DNA of 64,000 bases from Actinobacteria bacterium OV320 (GCA_001298545.1 LJCX01000031.1:1-64000), one strand, 5' to 3'; positions 50,881-59,417 are shown, counted from the stretch's first letter. Notes: generated from the sequence alone by a model not told the origin. Program-made: numbers and translations.

Positions 50881-51614
50881 TCCGCCCCGCCCTGTCGCAG
50901 CACGTACCCGACGCCCCGCACGGTGTGCACGAGGCGCGGCTCGCCGCCCGCTTCCGTCTTGCGGCGCAGGTACATCACGTACACGTCCAGCGAGTTGGAC
51001 GACGGCTCGAAGTCGAAGCCCCAGACCGCCTTCAGGATCTGCTCACGGGTGAGGACCTGGCGCGGGTGCGCCATGAACATCTCCAGGAGGGTGAACTCCG
51101 TGCGGGTCAGTTCCACGGGGCGTCCGCCGCGGGTGACCTCGCGGGTCGCGAGGTCCATGCGCAGGTCGGCGAAGGTGAGGGCCTCGTCCTCCTCCACGGC
51201 GCCCGCTCCGGCCGCCGCCGCGTAGGAGCTGCGCCGCAGCAGGGCCCGTACGCGGGCGAACAGTTCGTCCAGTTCGAAGGGCTTGACCAGGTAGTCGTCC
51301 GCGCCGGCGTCCAGTCCCGTGACCCGGTCGCCGACCGTGTCGCGGGCCGTCAGCATCAGGATGGGCGTGGTGTCGCCGGCCCCGCGGATGCGGCGCGCGG
51401 CGGTGAGGCCGTCCATGCGCGGCATCTGGATGTCCAGCACCACCAGGTCGGGCTGGTAGGCCGTGGCCTTCTCCAGCGCGTCCGCGCCGTCCACGGCGAC
51501 CTGCGTGTCGTAGCCCTCGAAGGCGAGGCTGCGCTGGAGTGCTTCACGCACCGCCGGCTCGTCGTCGACGATCAGGATGCGCTGGGTGTCACGGTCGCCT
51601 TCGGCGGGGCTCAT
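50877..51614 (-). CDS. MprA-like response regulator
   Basis: This 245-residue OmpR-family regulator has a receiver (ILIVDDEPAVREAL, phospho-Asp in LVVLDIQMPRMDG, Lys in DYLVKPFEL) and a winged-helix domain (ELTRTEFTLLEMFMAHPRQVL, shown here in parts, then FEPSSNSLDVYVMYLRRKT). It pairs with the kinase encoded downstream by a GTGA overlap. Direct repeats with an 11-nt period upstream of the htrA-like gene are candidate binding sites. Start ATG at 51614. Confidence 0.93.
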   Translation of the reverse strand: MSPAEGDRDTQRILIVDDEPAVREALQRSLAFEGYDTQVAVDGADALEKATAYQPDLVVLDIQMPRMDGLTAARRIRGAGDTTPILMLTARDTVGDRVTGLDAGADDYLVKPFELDELFARVRALLRRSSYAAAAGAGAVEEDEALTFADLRMDLATREVTRGGRPVELTRTEFTLLEMFMAHPRQVLTREQILKAVWGFDFEPSSNSLDVYVMYLRRKTEAGGEPRLVHTVRGVGYVLRQGGAE

Positions 51615-51733
51615 GGGCGTGGTTTCCTCGGGTGCGGTGGGACGACGGGAGAGGCCGGACCTGCTGAACGTGCTGAGTGTCCTCAGCCTCGCACGGTTCC
51701 CGGTGTGCGCGTAAAGAGTGGGTTGCGGTGGGA

Positions 51734-51943
51734 TCAGCCGCGCATCGCCGCGAGCCGGTTCAGCGGCACCTTGCGCTGGTGGGGGCGGGCCGCGGTGGTG
51801 CGCAGACCCATCAGCTGCGGGGCCGCCACCTCCGGCGCGCGGGTGGGCGCGACCGGCGGGTGCAGCTCGTACGCCACGTCGAGGGCCAGGCCGAGGTCGG
51901 CCGCACCGAAACCGGTCACCGTGTGCGAAACCTGCTTGATCAT
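51734..51943 (-). CDS. 69-residue protein between HtrA and response regulator
   Basis: This small protein starts MIKQVSHTVTGFGAADLGLA, continues with VAYELHPPVAPTRAPEV and a basic end QRKVPLNRLAAMRG. The ATG at 51943 is preceded by AGGGAG with six-nt spacing, which supports real translation. It lies 29 nt after the protease stop and 119 nt before the response-regulator gene, all on the same strand, so it is probably part of the operon. No domain, signal peptide or membrane helix is recognised. It could be a small regulator or protease partner, but that is speculation. Confidence 0.6.
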   Translation of the reverse strand: MIKQVSHTVTGFGAADLGLALDVAYELHPPVAPTRAPEVAAPQLMGLRTTAARPHQRKVPLNRLAAMRG

Positions 51944-51972
51944 GACGTACTCCCTGACTCGGTGGTGGGTTG

Positions 51973-53226
51973 TCAGCTGTCGGAGCCGCCGGCCCGCAGC
52001 GTGGCGAGGTCGGCCTTGACGGTGTTGATCGGGATGGCGAAGCCGAGGCCGACGCTGCCGGCGTCGGCGGAGGAGGACGAGTCCGTCGCGGCGGAGTACA
52101 TCGCGGAGTTGATGCCGATGATGTTGCCGCTGGCGTCGATGAGCGCGCCGCCTGAATTGCCGGGGTTCAGGGAGGCGTCCGTCTGGAGCGCCTTGTACGT
52201 CGTCGTGGACGTACCCGTGTCGCCGTTGAACTGCTGGCCGCCGAACTGGAAGGGCCAGTTGCCGTCGCCGCCCTGGCCGCCCTGGCTCTCGCTCTGGCTC
52301 TGGCTCTCGTCGGTCGAGACGGTCACGTCCCGGCTCAGCGCGGAGACGATGCCGCTGGTGACGGTGCCGGTCAGGCCCTCGGGGGAGCCGATCGCCACGA
52401 CCGTGTCGCCGACCTTGACGCCGTCGGAGTTGCCGAGGGTCGCCGCCTTCAGGCCGGACGCGTTCTCCAGCTTGATGAGCGCGAGGTCCTTCTTGCTGTC
52501 CGTGCCGACGACCTTGGCGGTGTACGACTTCCCGTCGCTCGTCGACACCTTGATCGAGGTGGCGCCGGAGATGACGTGGTTGTTGGTGACGATCTCGCCG
52601 CCGCTGGTGATGATCACTCCGGAGCCGGTGGACGTCCCGTTGCTGAGCGTGGCGCTGACCTCGACGACGCTCGGGCTGACCGCCGCCGCGATGGTGGCCA
52701 CGTCACCCGTCTTGCTGGAGGGCACCACGCTGGTGGTGGTGGACGAGGAGACCACCTCGTCCTTGCCGGTCAGCTCCTGGATGCCGTAGGCCGTGCCGCC
52801 GCCTATGGCCGCCGCCACGATCGCCACGGCGGCGAGCAGCGCGAACGGGCCACGGGCCCGCTTCTTCCGGCCGGGCGCGGGCTCGGAGGCCACGGGGGTG
52901 AGGAGAGCGGTTCCGCCGCCGTTGCCGCCGTGGCCGCCGTTGTCGGCGCCGCCGGCCGCTGCCTGGGTCTGCCACACCGCGGTGGGCTCGACGGCCGGCT
53001 GCGGCTGGTGCGCGGGCTGCTGCACCGGCTGAACGGGCTGCTGCTGCACCGACTGCTGCTGCACGGGCTGCGCGACCGGCTCGTAGGCCGGCGGGGGCGG
53101 CCACTCCGGGTTCACCGGGGAGGAGCCCATGGGGGTGGAGGCGTGCTGCTGGGCGCCCTCGTACGGGGCCTGGTACGGGTTCTCGAAGTTCTCGTACTCG
53201 CCGCTGCGGCGGATGCTCTCGGTCAT
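51973..53226 (-). CDS. Membrane-anchored HtrA-like serine protease lacking PDZ
   Basis: This 417-residue protease has a Gln/Pro-rich cytoplasmic N-terminus (about 1-125, with VQQQSVQQQPVQPVQQP) and one membrane helix (127-148). Its extracytoplasmic S1C domain has a triad of His217 (TNNHV), Asp247 (KKDLALIK) and Ser358 (NPGNSGGAL). A Ser/Gln/Gly-rich insertion (about 303-342) interrupts the domain. The protein ends right after the catalytic domain with no PDZ domain, unlike classical HtrA. It leads an operon containing an MprAB-like pair, as mycobacterial PepD does. ATG at 53226. Confidence 0.92.
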   Translation of the reverse strand: MTESIRRSGEYENFENPYQAPYEGAQQHASTPMGSSPVNPEWPPPPAYEPVAQPVQQQSVQQQPVQPVQQPAHQPQPAVEPTAVWQTQAAAGGADNGGHGGNGGGTALLTPVASEPAPGRKKRARGPFALLAAVAIVAAAIGGGTAYGIQELTGKDEVVSSSTTTSVVPSSKTGDVATIAAAVSPSVVEVSATLSNGTSTGSGVIITSGGEIVTNNHVISGATSIKVSTSDGKSYTAKVVGTDSKKDLALIKLENASGLKAATLGNSDGVKVGDTVVAIGSPEGLTGTVTSGIVSALSRDVTVSTDESQSQSESQGGQGGDGNWPFQFGGQQFNGDTGTSTTTYKALQTDASLNPGNSGGALIDASGNIIGINSAMYSAATDSSSSADAGSVGLGFAIPINTVKADLATLRAGGSDS

Positions 53227-53249
53227 GGAAAGTAGCTTCCCGCCCGACC

Positions 53250-53276
53250 ATGAGAGCTCCCTGAGTGCTCCCTGAG
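53250..53276 (-). promoter_or_regulatory. 11-nt-period direct repeats upstream of the HtrA-like gene
   Basis: On the minus strand CTCAGGGAGC occurs twice with an 11-nt period, followed at the same period by a weaker CTCATGG unit. OmpR-family regulators bind direct repeats with this period. The site lies 24-50 nt upstream of the protease start, so the MprA-like regulator may bind here. Confidence 0.6.
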
Positions 53277-53402
53277 AAGCCCGCCAGAACCTCGTATGCC
53301 CGATATAAAGAGCGATCCCGAAGTTGGGCGGAGCCTCTCAGAGACGTCTCATGGACGGCTCGTGCGGGCCCGTGGGCGGTTCACGCACAGGCCCGTGGAC
53401 GG

Positions 53403-54425
53403 CTACTCGCAGCCGCAGGACCGGCGCACCACCAGCTGCGACGGGAACACCTTCAGCCGCTCCCGCCGCGAGCCCGCGACCCGCAGACCGTCGTCCAGGA
53501 CGAGGTCGACCGCCGCCCGGGCCATCGCCGAGCGGTCCGATGCGATCGTTGTCATGGGCGGGTCGGCGAGGGCCGCTTCCTTGATGTCGTCGAAGCCGAT
53601 GACCGCCAGCTCGCCGGGCACGTCGATGCGCAGCTCGCGCGCCGCGCGCAGCAGACCGATCGCCTGGTCGTCGGTGGAGCAGAACACGGCCGGCGGCCGG
53701 TCCGGGCCCGCCAGCAGTTCCAGGGAGACGCGGTAGGCGTCGTAGCGGTTGTACGGCGCCTCGAAGAGCCGGCCCTCGGTGCTGACACCGGCCTCGTCCA
53801 TCGCGCGCCGCCAGCCCTCGACGTGGTCGGAGACCGGGTCGCCGACGGAGGGGGTCTCCGCGGTGCCGCCGACGCAGGCCACGTACTCGTAGCCGTGCTC
53901 CAGGAGATGGCGTACGGCGACCTGGGCGCCACCCAGGTCGTCGGTGACGACGGCGACGTCGTCGATGGCCTCGGGGCGTTCGTGCAGCAGCACCACCCGG
54001 GCGTCCCAGGCGTCGATCTCCGCGGCCGCCAGGTCGTTCAGCGCGTGGCTGACGAGGATGAGGCCCGAGACGCGCATCCCGAGGAACGCCCGCAGATAGT
54101 GGACCTCGCGCTCGGCGACGTAGTCGGTGTTGCCGACCAGCACCATCTTTCCGCGCTCGGAGGCGGCCTGCTCGACCGCGTGCGCCATCTCGCCGAAGAA
54201 GGGCTGACGGGCGTCCGGGATGATCAGGCCTATGAGGTCGGTGCGCCGTGACGCCATCGCCTGGGCGACCCGGTCGGGCCGGTACCCCAGCTCCTTGATG
54301 GCGGCGAGGACACGCTCGCGCGTGGCCGGGGCGACCGGCCGGGGTCCGTTGTTGATGACATAGCTGACGACGGCGGTCGAAGTACCCGCCAGTCGCGCCA
54401 CATCATCCCGAGTCACCTTGGCCAC
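53403..54425 (-). CDS. LacI family transcriptional regulator
   Basis: This 340-residue regulator has an N-terminal LacI helix-turn-helix (VTRDDVARLAGTSTAVVSYV, then INNGPRPVAPATRERVLAAI). A periplasmic-binding-protein-like sensor domain follows, with LIGLIIPDARQPFFGEMAHA and ending SQLVVRRSCGCE. It should bind an unknown small ligand and repress target genes; no transporter or sugar enzyme is adjacent. It follows glnR by 105 nt on the same strand. The ATG at 54425 is supported by conservation of the N-terminal domain. Confidence 0.92.
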   Translation of the reverse strand: MAKVTRDDVARLAGTSTAVVSYVINNGPRPVAPATRERVLAAIKELGYRPDRVAQAMASRRTDLIGLIIPDARQPFFGEMAHAVEQAASERGKMVLVGNTDYVAEREVHYLRAFLGMRVSGLILVSHALNDLAAAEIDAWDARVVLLHERPEAIDDVAVVTDDLGGAQVAVRHLLEHGYEYVACVGGTAETPSVGDPVSDHVEGWRRAMDEAGVSTEGRLFEAPYNRYDAYRVSLELLAGPDRPPAVFCSTDDQAIGLLRAARELRIDVPGELAVIGFDDIKEAALADPPMTTIASDRSAMARAAVDLVLDDGLRVAGSRRERLKVFPSQLVVRRSCGCE

Positions 54426-54530
54426 CCGCGGAGTCTACGCGGATGGACCCGCTCTGGGCAGGGCGTACAGGAGCTTCCCTGTGCGCGGGCGACGCCCTTC
54501 CCGAGCGGGTTCCGGGCTTACCGGCGGGTA

Positions 54531-55319
54531 CTACGCCTCCGCCGTGACCTCTGCGCCGTCCAGGGCGGCCACGTTGTCCGTATCATCCGCGTTTGACTGC
54601 TCCGACCGGTCCGCCTTGGCCTTGGCGTCGTCACTCGCGCGCTCCCCCTTCTCAGGGGTAACGAATCGATAACCGACGTTCCGGACGGTTCCGATCAGCG
54701 ACTCGTGCTCGGGGCCGAGCTTGGCGCGCAGGCGTCGTACGTGGACGTCGACGGTACGGGTGCCGCCGAAGTAGTCGTAGCCCCAGACCTCCTGGAGCAG
54801 CTGTGCGCGGGTGAACACCCGGCCCGGGTGCTGGGCCAGGTACTTCAGGAGCTCGAACTCCTTGAAGGTGAGGTCCAGGACCCGCCCCTTCAGCTTCGCG
54901 CTGTAGGTCGCCTCGTCGACCGACAGGTCGCCGTTGCGGATCTCCATCGGGGAGTCGTCGTTGACGATCTGCTGGCGGCCCATGGCCAGTCGCAGCCGGG
55001 CCTCGACCTCGGCCGGTCCGGCGGTGTCCAGCAGTACGTCGTCGATGCCCCAGTCGGCGGTGACGGCGGCGAGGCCGCCCTCGGTCACGACCAGGATGAG
55101 CGGACAGCCGGGTCCGGTGGAGCGCAGCAGCTGGCAGAGGCTGCGGACCTGGGGCAGATCGCGGCGGCCGTCGATCAGGATGACGTCGGCACCGGGGGTG
55201 TCGACGAGGGCGGGGCCTTCGGCCGGGGCCACCCGCACGTTGTGCAGCAGCAGTCCGAGAGCCGGAAGCACCTCCGTCGACGGCTGGAGAGCGTTGGTCA
55301 GGAGCAGCAGAGAACTCAT
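54531..55319 (-). CDS. glnR: Global nitrogen regulator GlnR
   Basis: This 262-residue OmpR-type regulator matches actinobacterial GlnR, which controls glutamine synthetases, ammonium and nitrate uptake. The N-terminus MSSLLLLTNALQPSTEVLPA is characteristic. The receiver-like domain has Asp in VILIDGRRD but lacks the usual acidic pair and kinase partner, consistent with phosphorylation-independent control. The winged helix is seen in LDLTFKEFELLKYLAQHPGR and WGYDYFGGTRTVDVHVRRLR. A 35-residue acidic C-terminal tail follows. ATG at 55319; AGGAGG lies about ten nt upstream. Confidence 0.95.
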   Translation of the reverse strand: MSSLLLLTNALQPSTEVLPALGLLLHNVRVAPAEGPALVDTPGADVILIDGRRDLPQVRSLCQLLRSTGPGCPLILVVTEGGLAAVTADWGIDDVLLDTAGPAEVEARLRLAMGRQQIVNDDSPMEIRNGDLSVDEATYSAKLKGRVLDLTFKEFELLKYLAQHPGRVFTRAQLLQEVWGYDYFGGTRTVDVHVRRLRAKLGPEHESLIGTVRNVGYRFVTPEKGERASDDAKAKADRSEQSNADDTDNVAALDGAEVTAEA

Positions 55320-55521
55320 ACGTCTGGTTCCTCCTCGGTCCCTGCGAGGACATTGCGGCACTGCGGCTTATGCGGCACTGCTCTGCGATCCCGGGGGGCC
55401 GTACACCTGTGGTCACCTGGCGTTTCCCGCCCGGTTCCCATTTCGTATACAACGCTTCCGAAAGCACAAAAGGACCCGGGGGCTACGCTGCCCGAGTCCT
55501 CTGTCCAGCAGAATAGCCCAC

Positions 55522-56361
55522 ATGAGCAGCGGTCCGGCAGGTCATGTGGCACGTTCCACCGTTCGTCCGTATTCCGAGACGGGCACGCACGCACCATTGC
55601 GGACGTTTCTGCCCACCGCCGACGGAATTGCCGTCGATTCCGTATACGAACCGGGTGCGGCCGTATACGACGCCTCCGCGCCATCCACCCGTCACCCGGT
55701 GTTCGTCGTCGCCCACGGGTTCACCGGGGACGTGGACCGCCCGCACGTGCGGCGCGTGGCGTCCGCCCTCGCCGAACACGGCGCCGTCGTCACCTTCTCC
55801 TTCCGGGGCCACGGCCGCTCCGGCGGACACTCGACGGTCGGCGACCGCGAGGTCCTCGACCTGGCCGCCGTCGTGGAGTGGGCCCGCTCGCTCGGGCACG
55901 CGCGCGTGGTGACCGTCGGCTTCTCGATGGGCGGCTCGGTGGTGCTGCGGCACGCGGCGCTGTACGAGGGGACGGTGGACGCCGTCGTCTCCGTGAGCGC
56001 CCCCGCCCGCTGGTACTACCGCGGCACGGCCCCGATGCGCCGGCTGCACTGGATGGTCACCCGCCCCGAGGGCCGCCTGGTCGGCCGCTACGGCTTCCGC
56101 ACCCGTATCCACCACCGGGAGTGGGACCCCGTCCCGCTGTCCCCGGTCGAGGCGGTCCCGAGGATCGCGCCCACCCCGCTGCTGATCGTGCACGGCGACC
56201 AGGACGGCTACTTCCCCCTCGACCACCCCCGGATGCTGGCCGGGGCCGCCGCCGGCCACGGCGAACTCTGGGTGGAGCACGGCATGGGCCACGCCGAGCA
56301 CGCGGCCGACGACGGCCTGCTGGCCCGTATCGGGGACTGGGCGGTCGCGCGGGCGGGCTAG
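55522..56361 (+). CDS. Alpha/beta hydrolase
   Basis: This 279-residue hydrolase has an alpha/beta fold with the oxyanion motif VVAHGFTGD, nucleophile Ser in VGFSMGGS, Asp in HGDQDGYFP and His in GMGHAEH. It resembles lysophospholipase-like or acyl-ester hydrolases. No signal peptide is seen, so it is probably cytoplasmic. It is divergent from glnR with about 200 nt between them. The MoaD-like gene follows after 37 nt. Substrate unknown. Confidence 0.87.
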   Translation: MSSGPAGHVARSTVRPYSETGTHAPLRTFLPTADGIAVDSVYEPGAAVYDASAPSTRHPVFVVAHGFTGDVDRPHVRRVASALAEHGAVVTFSFRGHGRSGGHSTVGDREVLDLAAVVEWARSLGHARVVTVGFSMGGSVVLRHAALYEGTVDAVVSVSAPARWYYRGTAPMRRLHWMVTRPEGRLVGRYGFRTRIHHREWDPVPLSPVEAVPRIAPTPLLIVHGDQDGYFPLDHPRMLAGAAAGHGELWVEHGMGHAEHAADDGLLARIGDWAVARAG

Positions 56362-56398
56362 CCTGACCGTGTACACAGCCGATCGATTGAGGAACCTG

Positions 56399-56653
56399 AT
56401 GCCCAAGGTCACGGTGCGCTACTGGGCGGCGGCCAAGGCCGCGGCCGGGGTCGCCGAGGAGCCGCACGACGCGGCCACGCTCGCCGAGGCACTCGACGCC
56501 GCACGTGCGCGACACCCCGGTGAACTCGTGCGTGTCCTGCAGCGATGCTCGTTCCTCGTCGACGGTGACCCCGTGGGCACCCGCGAACATGAGACGGTAC
56601 GGCTGGCCGACGGCGGCACGGTCGAGGTGCTCCCGCCGTTCGCAGGAGGGTGA
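56399..56653 (+). CDS. MoaD/ThiS family ubiquitin-like sulfur carrier
   Basis: This 84-residue protein has the beta-grasp pattern of MoaD/ThiS (VTVRYWAAAKAAAGVAEE, then TVEVLPPFAGG) and ends with the diagnostic Gly-Gly, where sulfur is loaded as a thiocarboxylate. The partner pathway (molybdopterin, thiamine, cysteine or tungsten cofactor) is not shown. No MoaE, ThiG or activating enzyme is adjacent; the rhodanese gene lies 3 kb away. The ATG at 56399 follows GAGGA. The next gene starts after 1 nt. Confidence 0.87.
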   Translation: MPKVTVRYWAAAKAAAGVAEEPHDAATLAEALDAARARHPGELVRVLQRCSFLVDGDPVGTREHETVRLADGGTVEVLPPFAGG

Positions 56654-56654
56654 G

Positions 56655-58175
56655 ATGACCGACCAGCCGTACGACCAGCAGGGCTATGAGGGGTACGAGG
56701 GCTACGAGGGTTACGACCCGTACGCCCAGCAGCAGCCCGGACAGGCTCATCAGCCCCAGCACGCTCAGCAGCAGGCCTGGCCGGGGCAGCAGCAGGGGTA
56801 CGAGGACCCGCAGGCCCACCTCCAGCACACGCAGCAGTGGCAGGGCCAGACCTGGGAGACGAGCGTCCAGGCGCCGGTCACCCCGGCCGACCCGGCCCCG
56901 ACCGCCTATCTGCCCCCGCAGACCGGCGAGGCGCCCGTCCACGGCAGCCCGCAGCCCGCGTACGGCAACGCTCCCGCGTACGACGAGCCCTCCGGGTACG
57001 GAAACGCCCCCGGGTACGGAAACGCCCCCGGTTACGCGGACACCTCCGCGTACGGCAACGGCCCGGCGTACGGCGGCGGCCCCGCGGCGGGCGCGCCCCT
57101 GCCGCCGGAGAACCACGCCCAGCCGCAGAGCCACGCCCAGCCGCAGAGCCATGCACAGTCGCAGGGTCACGCCCAGCCCCAGGGCCATGCCCAAGCCCAG
57201 AACCAGGCCCAGCCGCAGAGCCACGCTCAGCCGCACGGTCACTCCCAGGCGCACCACCACGCCCAGGCGGGAAGCTGGCAGACCCCGGCACCGCAGCAGG
57301 CGTCCCCTCTCCCTTCGGCGCCCGCCGCCGCCCCTCTTGCCTCCGCCCCCGTGCCGGAGCCCGCGACCGGAGACACCGGCATGACCTACGGCCCCGCCAC
57401 CCTGGCCGGCAACGCCCGTGTCACCGACGCCCAGCGGGCCCGCCTGGAGGGGCGTTCGCCGATCATCGAGCCGGGGATGCAGCCCGCCGCGCTCACCGCG
57501 GTCCTCGGTCTGCTCCTCTCCGGTGCGGCGGCCATCGGCTCGTACGCACTCCTCGTCCCGCTCGTCGCGCTCCAGGCCGTCACCGCGGCGGGCTGGTTCC
57601 GGCTGAACGGCATGTGGCCGGCCCGCCAGGGCATCGCGCTCGCCTTCCTGGGCGCACTGGTGTCGGACGCGGCACTTCTCGCGGCGGGCCGGGAGAACGC
57701 GCCCGCCGCGATCTTCGGCACCCTCGGCGTCTGGGTCCTGCTCTGTCTGGTGCTCCAGCTGCGCTCGCACGCCGACCCCGACGAACGTATGTACGGACTG
57801 ATGGCGACCGTCGCCTCCTCCGCGCTGGCCGTCCTCGCCACCGGGCATCTCGGCGCCGAGCCGGACGCGGTGACGGTCGGCACGGCCGCGGTGGCGGTGG
57901 CCGTCCTGGCCCGGGCGCTGCCGCTGCCCACCCCGGCCTCCGTCGTGGTGGCCCTGCTCGCCGCCGCGGGCGCGGGCATCGCGGTCGGCGGGATGACCGG
58001 CCTCGGCGCCAAGGGCGCGCTGCTCGGCGCCGGCGCGGCGGTCTGCGCGCTCATCGGCCACCGGGTCGCGAGCTACGACTACCCCTCCCGCTTCGTCCAC
58101 TTCACGGCGGGCGTGGCCCTGCCGCTGGCCGCGGCCGCGCCCGCGGTCTACGTGCTCGGGCGGGCACTGGCCTAG
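56655..58175 (+). CDS. Membrane protein with repetitive Gln/His/Pro-rich N-terminus
   Basis: This 506-residue protein has two parts. The first 235 residues are low-complexity and cytoplasmic: YEGYEGYEGY near residue 10, GYGNAPGYGNAPGY near 115, and then about nine HAQPQS-type units between 150 and 200. The second part has about eight to ten membrane helices with short loops and no catalytic motif that I recognise. The ATG at 56655 has AGGAGGG upstream and lies 1 nt after the MoaD-like stop. Function unknown; the repetitive tail could mediate interactions or phase-like assembly. Confidence 0.8.
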   Translation: MTDQPYDQQGYEGYEGYEGYDPYAQQQPGQAHQPQHAQQQAWPGQQQGYEDPQAHLQHTQQWQGQTWETSVQAPVTPADPAPTAYLPPQTGEAPVHGSPQPAYGNAPAYDEPSGYGNAPGYGNAPGYADTSAYGNGPAYGGGPAAGAPLPPENHAQPQSHAQPQSHAQSQGHAQPQGHAQAQNQAQPQSHAQPHGHSQAHHHAQAGSWQTPAPQQASPLPSAPAAAPLASAPVPEPATGDTGMTYGPATLAGNARVTDAQRARLEGRSPIIEPGMQPAALTAVLGLLLSGAAAIGSYALLVPLVALQAVTAAGWFRLNGMWPARQGIALAFLGALVSDAALLAAGRENAPAAIFGTLGVWVLLCLVLQLRSHADPDERMYGLMATVASSALAVLATGHLGAEPDAVTVGTAAVAVAVLARALPLPTPASVVVALLAAAGAGIAVGGMTGLGAKGALLGAGAAVCALIGHRVASYDYPSRFVHFTAGVALPLAAAAPAVYVLGRALA

Positions 58176-58334
58176 GAGCAAGGGTCGAAGAGCGGTGTAA
58201 AGCGGTGTAAGGGGCAAAGAGCGGTGATGGTCTGTCACAGGTGATCGACAAATCGCCGGTGCCCCTTCCTCGCGGGGTTACCTTGAACCGTTGTCAATGA
58301 ACCGTTCAGGCCATCCGGGTGGGGGAACTACCGC

Positions 58335-59072
58335 ATGCGTGCGCTTCGAATACTGCTGGTCGTCGTCGTGGTCCTGGGCGGCCTGTTCGTGCTCGCGGAC
58401 CGCCTCGCCGTGAACTTCGCGGAGGGCGAGGTGGCCGACAAGCTGAAGGCCAACGAGGGCCTCGCCACCACCCCGGACGTGTCCATCAAGGGCTTCCCGT
58501 TCCTCACCCAGGTCGTCGGCGGTTCGCTGGACGACGTCGAGGTCGGCATGAAGGACTACGAGGCGGCCACCGGCACGAGCGGTCAGTCGATCCGTATCGA
58601 CGACCTCCAGGCGGACATGAAGGGCGTCGAGTTCTCCGGCGACTACAGCTCCGCCACCGCCTCCAGCGCCACCGGCACCGCGTCCATCACCTACGCCGAG
58701 CTGCTGAAGACCGCGAAATCCGAGCCGACGCAGGTGATGCAGGGCGTCACCGCCAACGTGGTCGGTCTCTCCGACGGCGGCAACGGCAAGATCAAGGTCG
58801 CCGTCGAGGCCACCGTGCTCGGCACCAAGCTGCCGCAGCCCGTGTACGTCCTCAGCACGGTCACCGTCGAGGGCGACACCGTCCGCGTGCACGCCGACTC
58901 GCTGCCCAGCTTCGGCGGGGTCCAGGCCGCCGAGAGCGAGGTGCGCTCGATCACCGACTTCCAGCAGAAGATCGACGACCTGCCCGGCGGGATCCAGCTC
59001 GACAAGGTCCAGGCGGGGACGAACGGTGTGGACATCTCGGTGAAGGGTTCGAACGTCAGGCTGGCCGGGTAG
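58335..59072 (+). CDS. DUF2993 (LmeA-like) lipid-binding protein
   Basis: This 245-residue protein has an N-terminal signal anchor (ALRILLVVVVVLGGLFVLAD) and an extracytoplasmic domain matching DUF2993, seen in SIKGFPFLTQVVGGSLDDVE and VRVHADSLPSFGG. The family includes mycobacterial LmeA, which binds phosphoinositides and affects lipomannan. A role in envelope lipid handling is inferred. GGGGGAACTACCGC precedes the ATG. A terminator with a T run follows. Confidence 0.87.
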   Translation: MRALRILLVVVVVLGGLFVLADRLAVNFAEGEVADKLKANEGLATTPDVSIKGFPFLTQVVGGSLDDVEVGMKDYEAATGTSGQSIRIDDLQADMKGVEFSGDYSSATASSATGTASITYAELLKTAKSEPTQVMQGVTANVVGLSDGGNGKIKVAVEATVLGTKLPQPVYVLSTVTVEGDTVRVHADSLPSFGGVQAAESEVRSITDFQQKIDDLPGGIQLDKVQAGTNGVDISVKGSNVRLAG

Positions 59073-59210
59073 GGCTGACCCCCGGGCCGGCCTCCCGGAC
59101 CGGCCCCCGGTCCGGCCATGGACGACGAACCATGGACCGACCCCTGATGGACGGCGAGTGTCCGACAGGCGAGACACCGCCGTCCGTACCGTAGGGGTGA
59201 CGACGGACAC

Positions 59211-59252
59211 AAGCGCCCGGAAGCCGTGTCGCAACGGCCCGGGCGCTTTTTC
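59211..59252 (+). terminator. Intrinsic terminator with T run
   Basis: The left arm AAGCGCCCGG, a two-base bulge and GCCG pair with CGGC and CCGGGCGCTT (59235-59248), followed by TTTTTCGG. This classical terminator ends the DUF2993 transcript before the rhodanese leader. A second GC hairpin (CCGGACCGG/CCGGTCCGG, 59095-59115) precedes it. Confidence 0.9.
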
Positions 59253-59336
59253 GGTCCCACTATCCGGACGATCGCATCTCACCATTCGGCATGCTGGTGA
59301 CATGCCCACCTGTCCGTCCCTACGATCGTCGACATG

Positions 59337-59417
59337 ATGCAGCGACAGGCGGACCTCACGAAGCGGCGGGCAGTAGACCTGTGCCGCGTCGCCGCCATGC
59401 TCTGTCGCACTTTCTGA
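59337..59417 (+). CDS. Cys-containing leader peptide upstream of the rhodanese gene
   Basis: This 26-residue ORF reads MQRQADLTKRRAVDLCRVAA then MLCRTF (an extra ATG at 59334 is possible). It matches the actinobacterial leader-peptide pattern RRxVDLxRxxxxxC found before sulfur-assimilation genes. Its Cys codons could sense charged tRNA-Cys by ribosome stalling, with the hairpin just after its stop (59418-59441) as the switch. No ribosome binding site is obvious, so translation may begin near the mRNA 5' end. It lies 137 nt before the rhodanese start. Confidence 0.72.
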   Translation: MQRQADLTKRRAVDLCRVAAMLCRTF

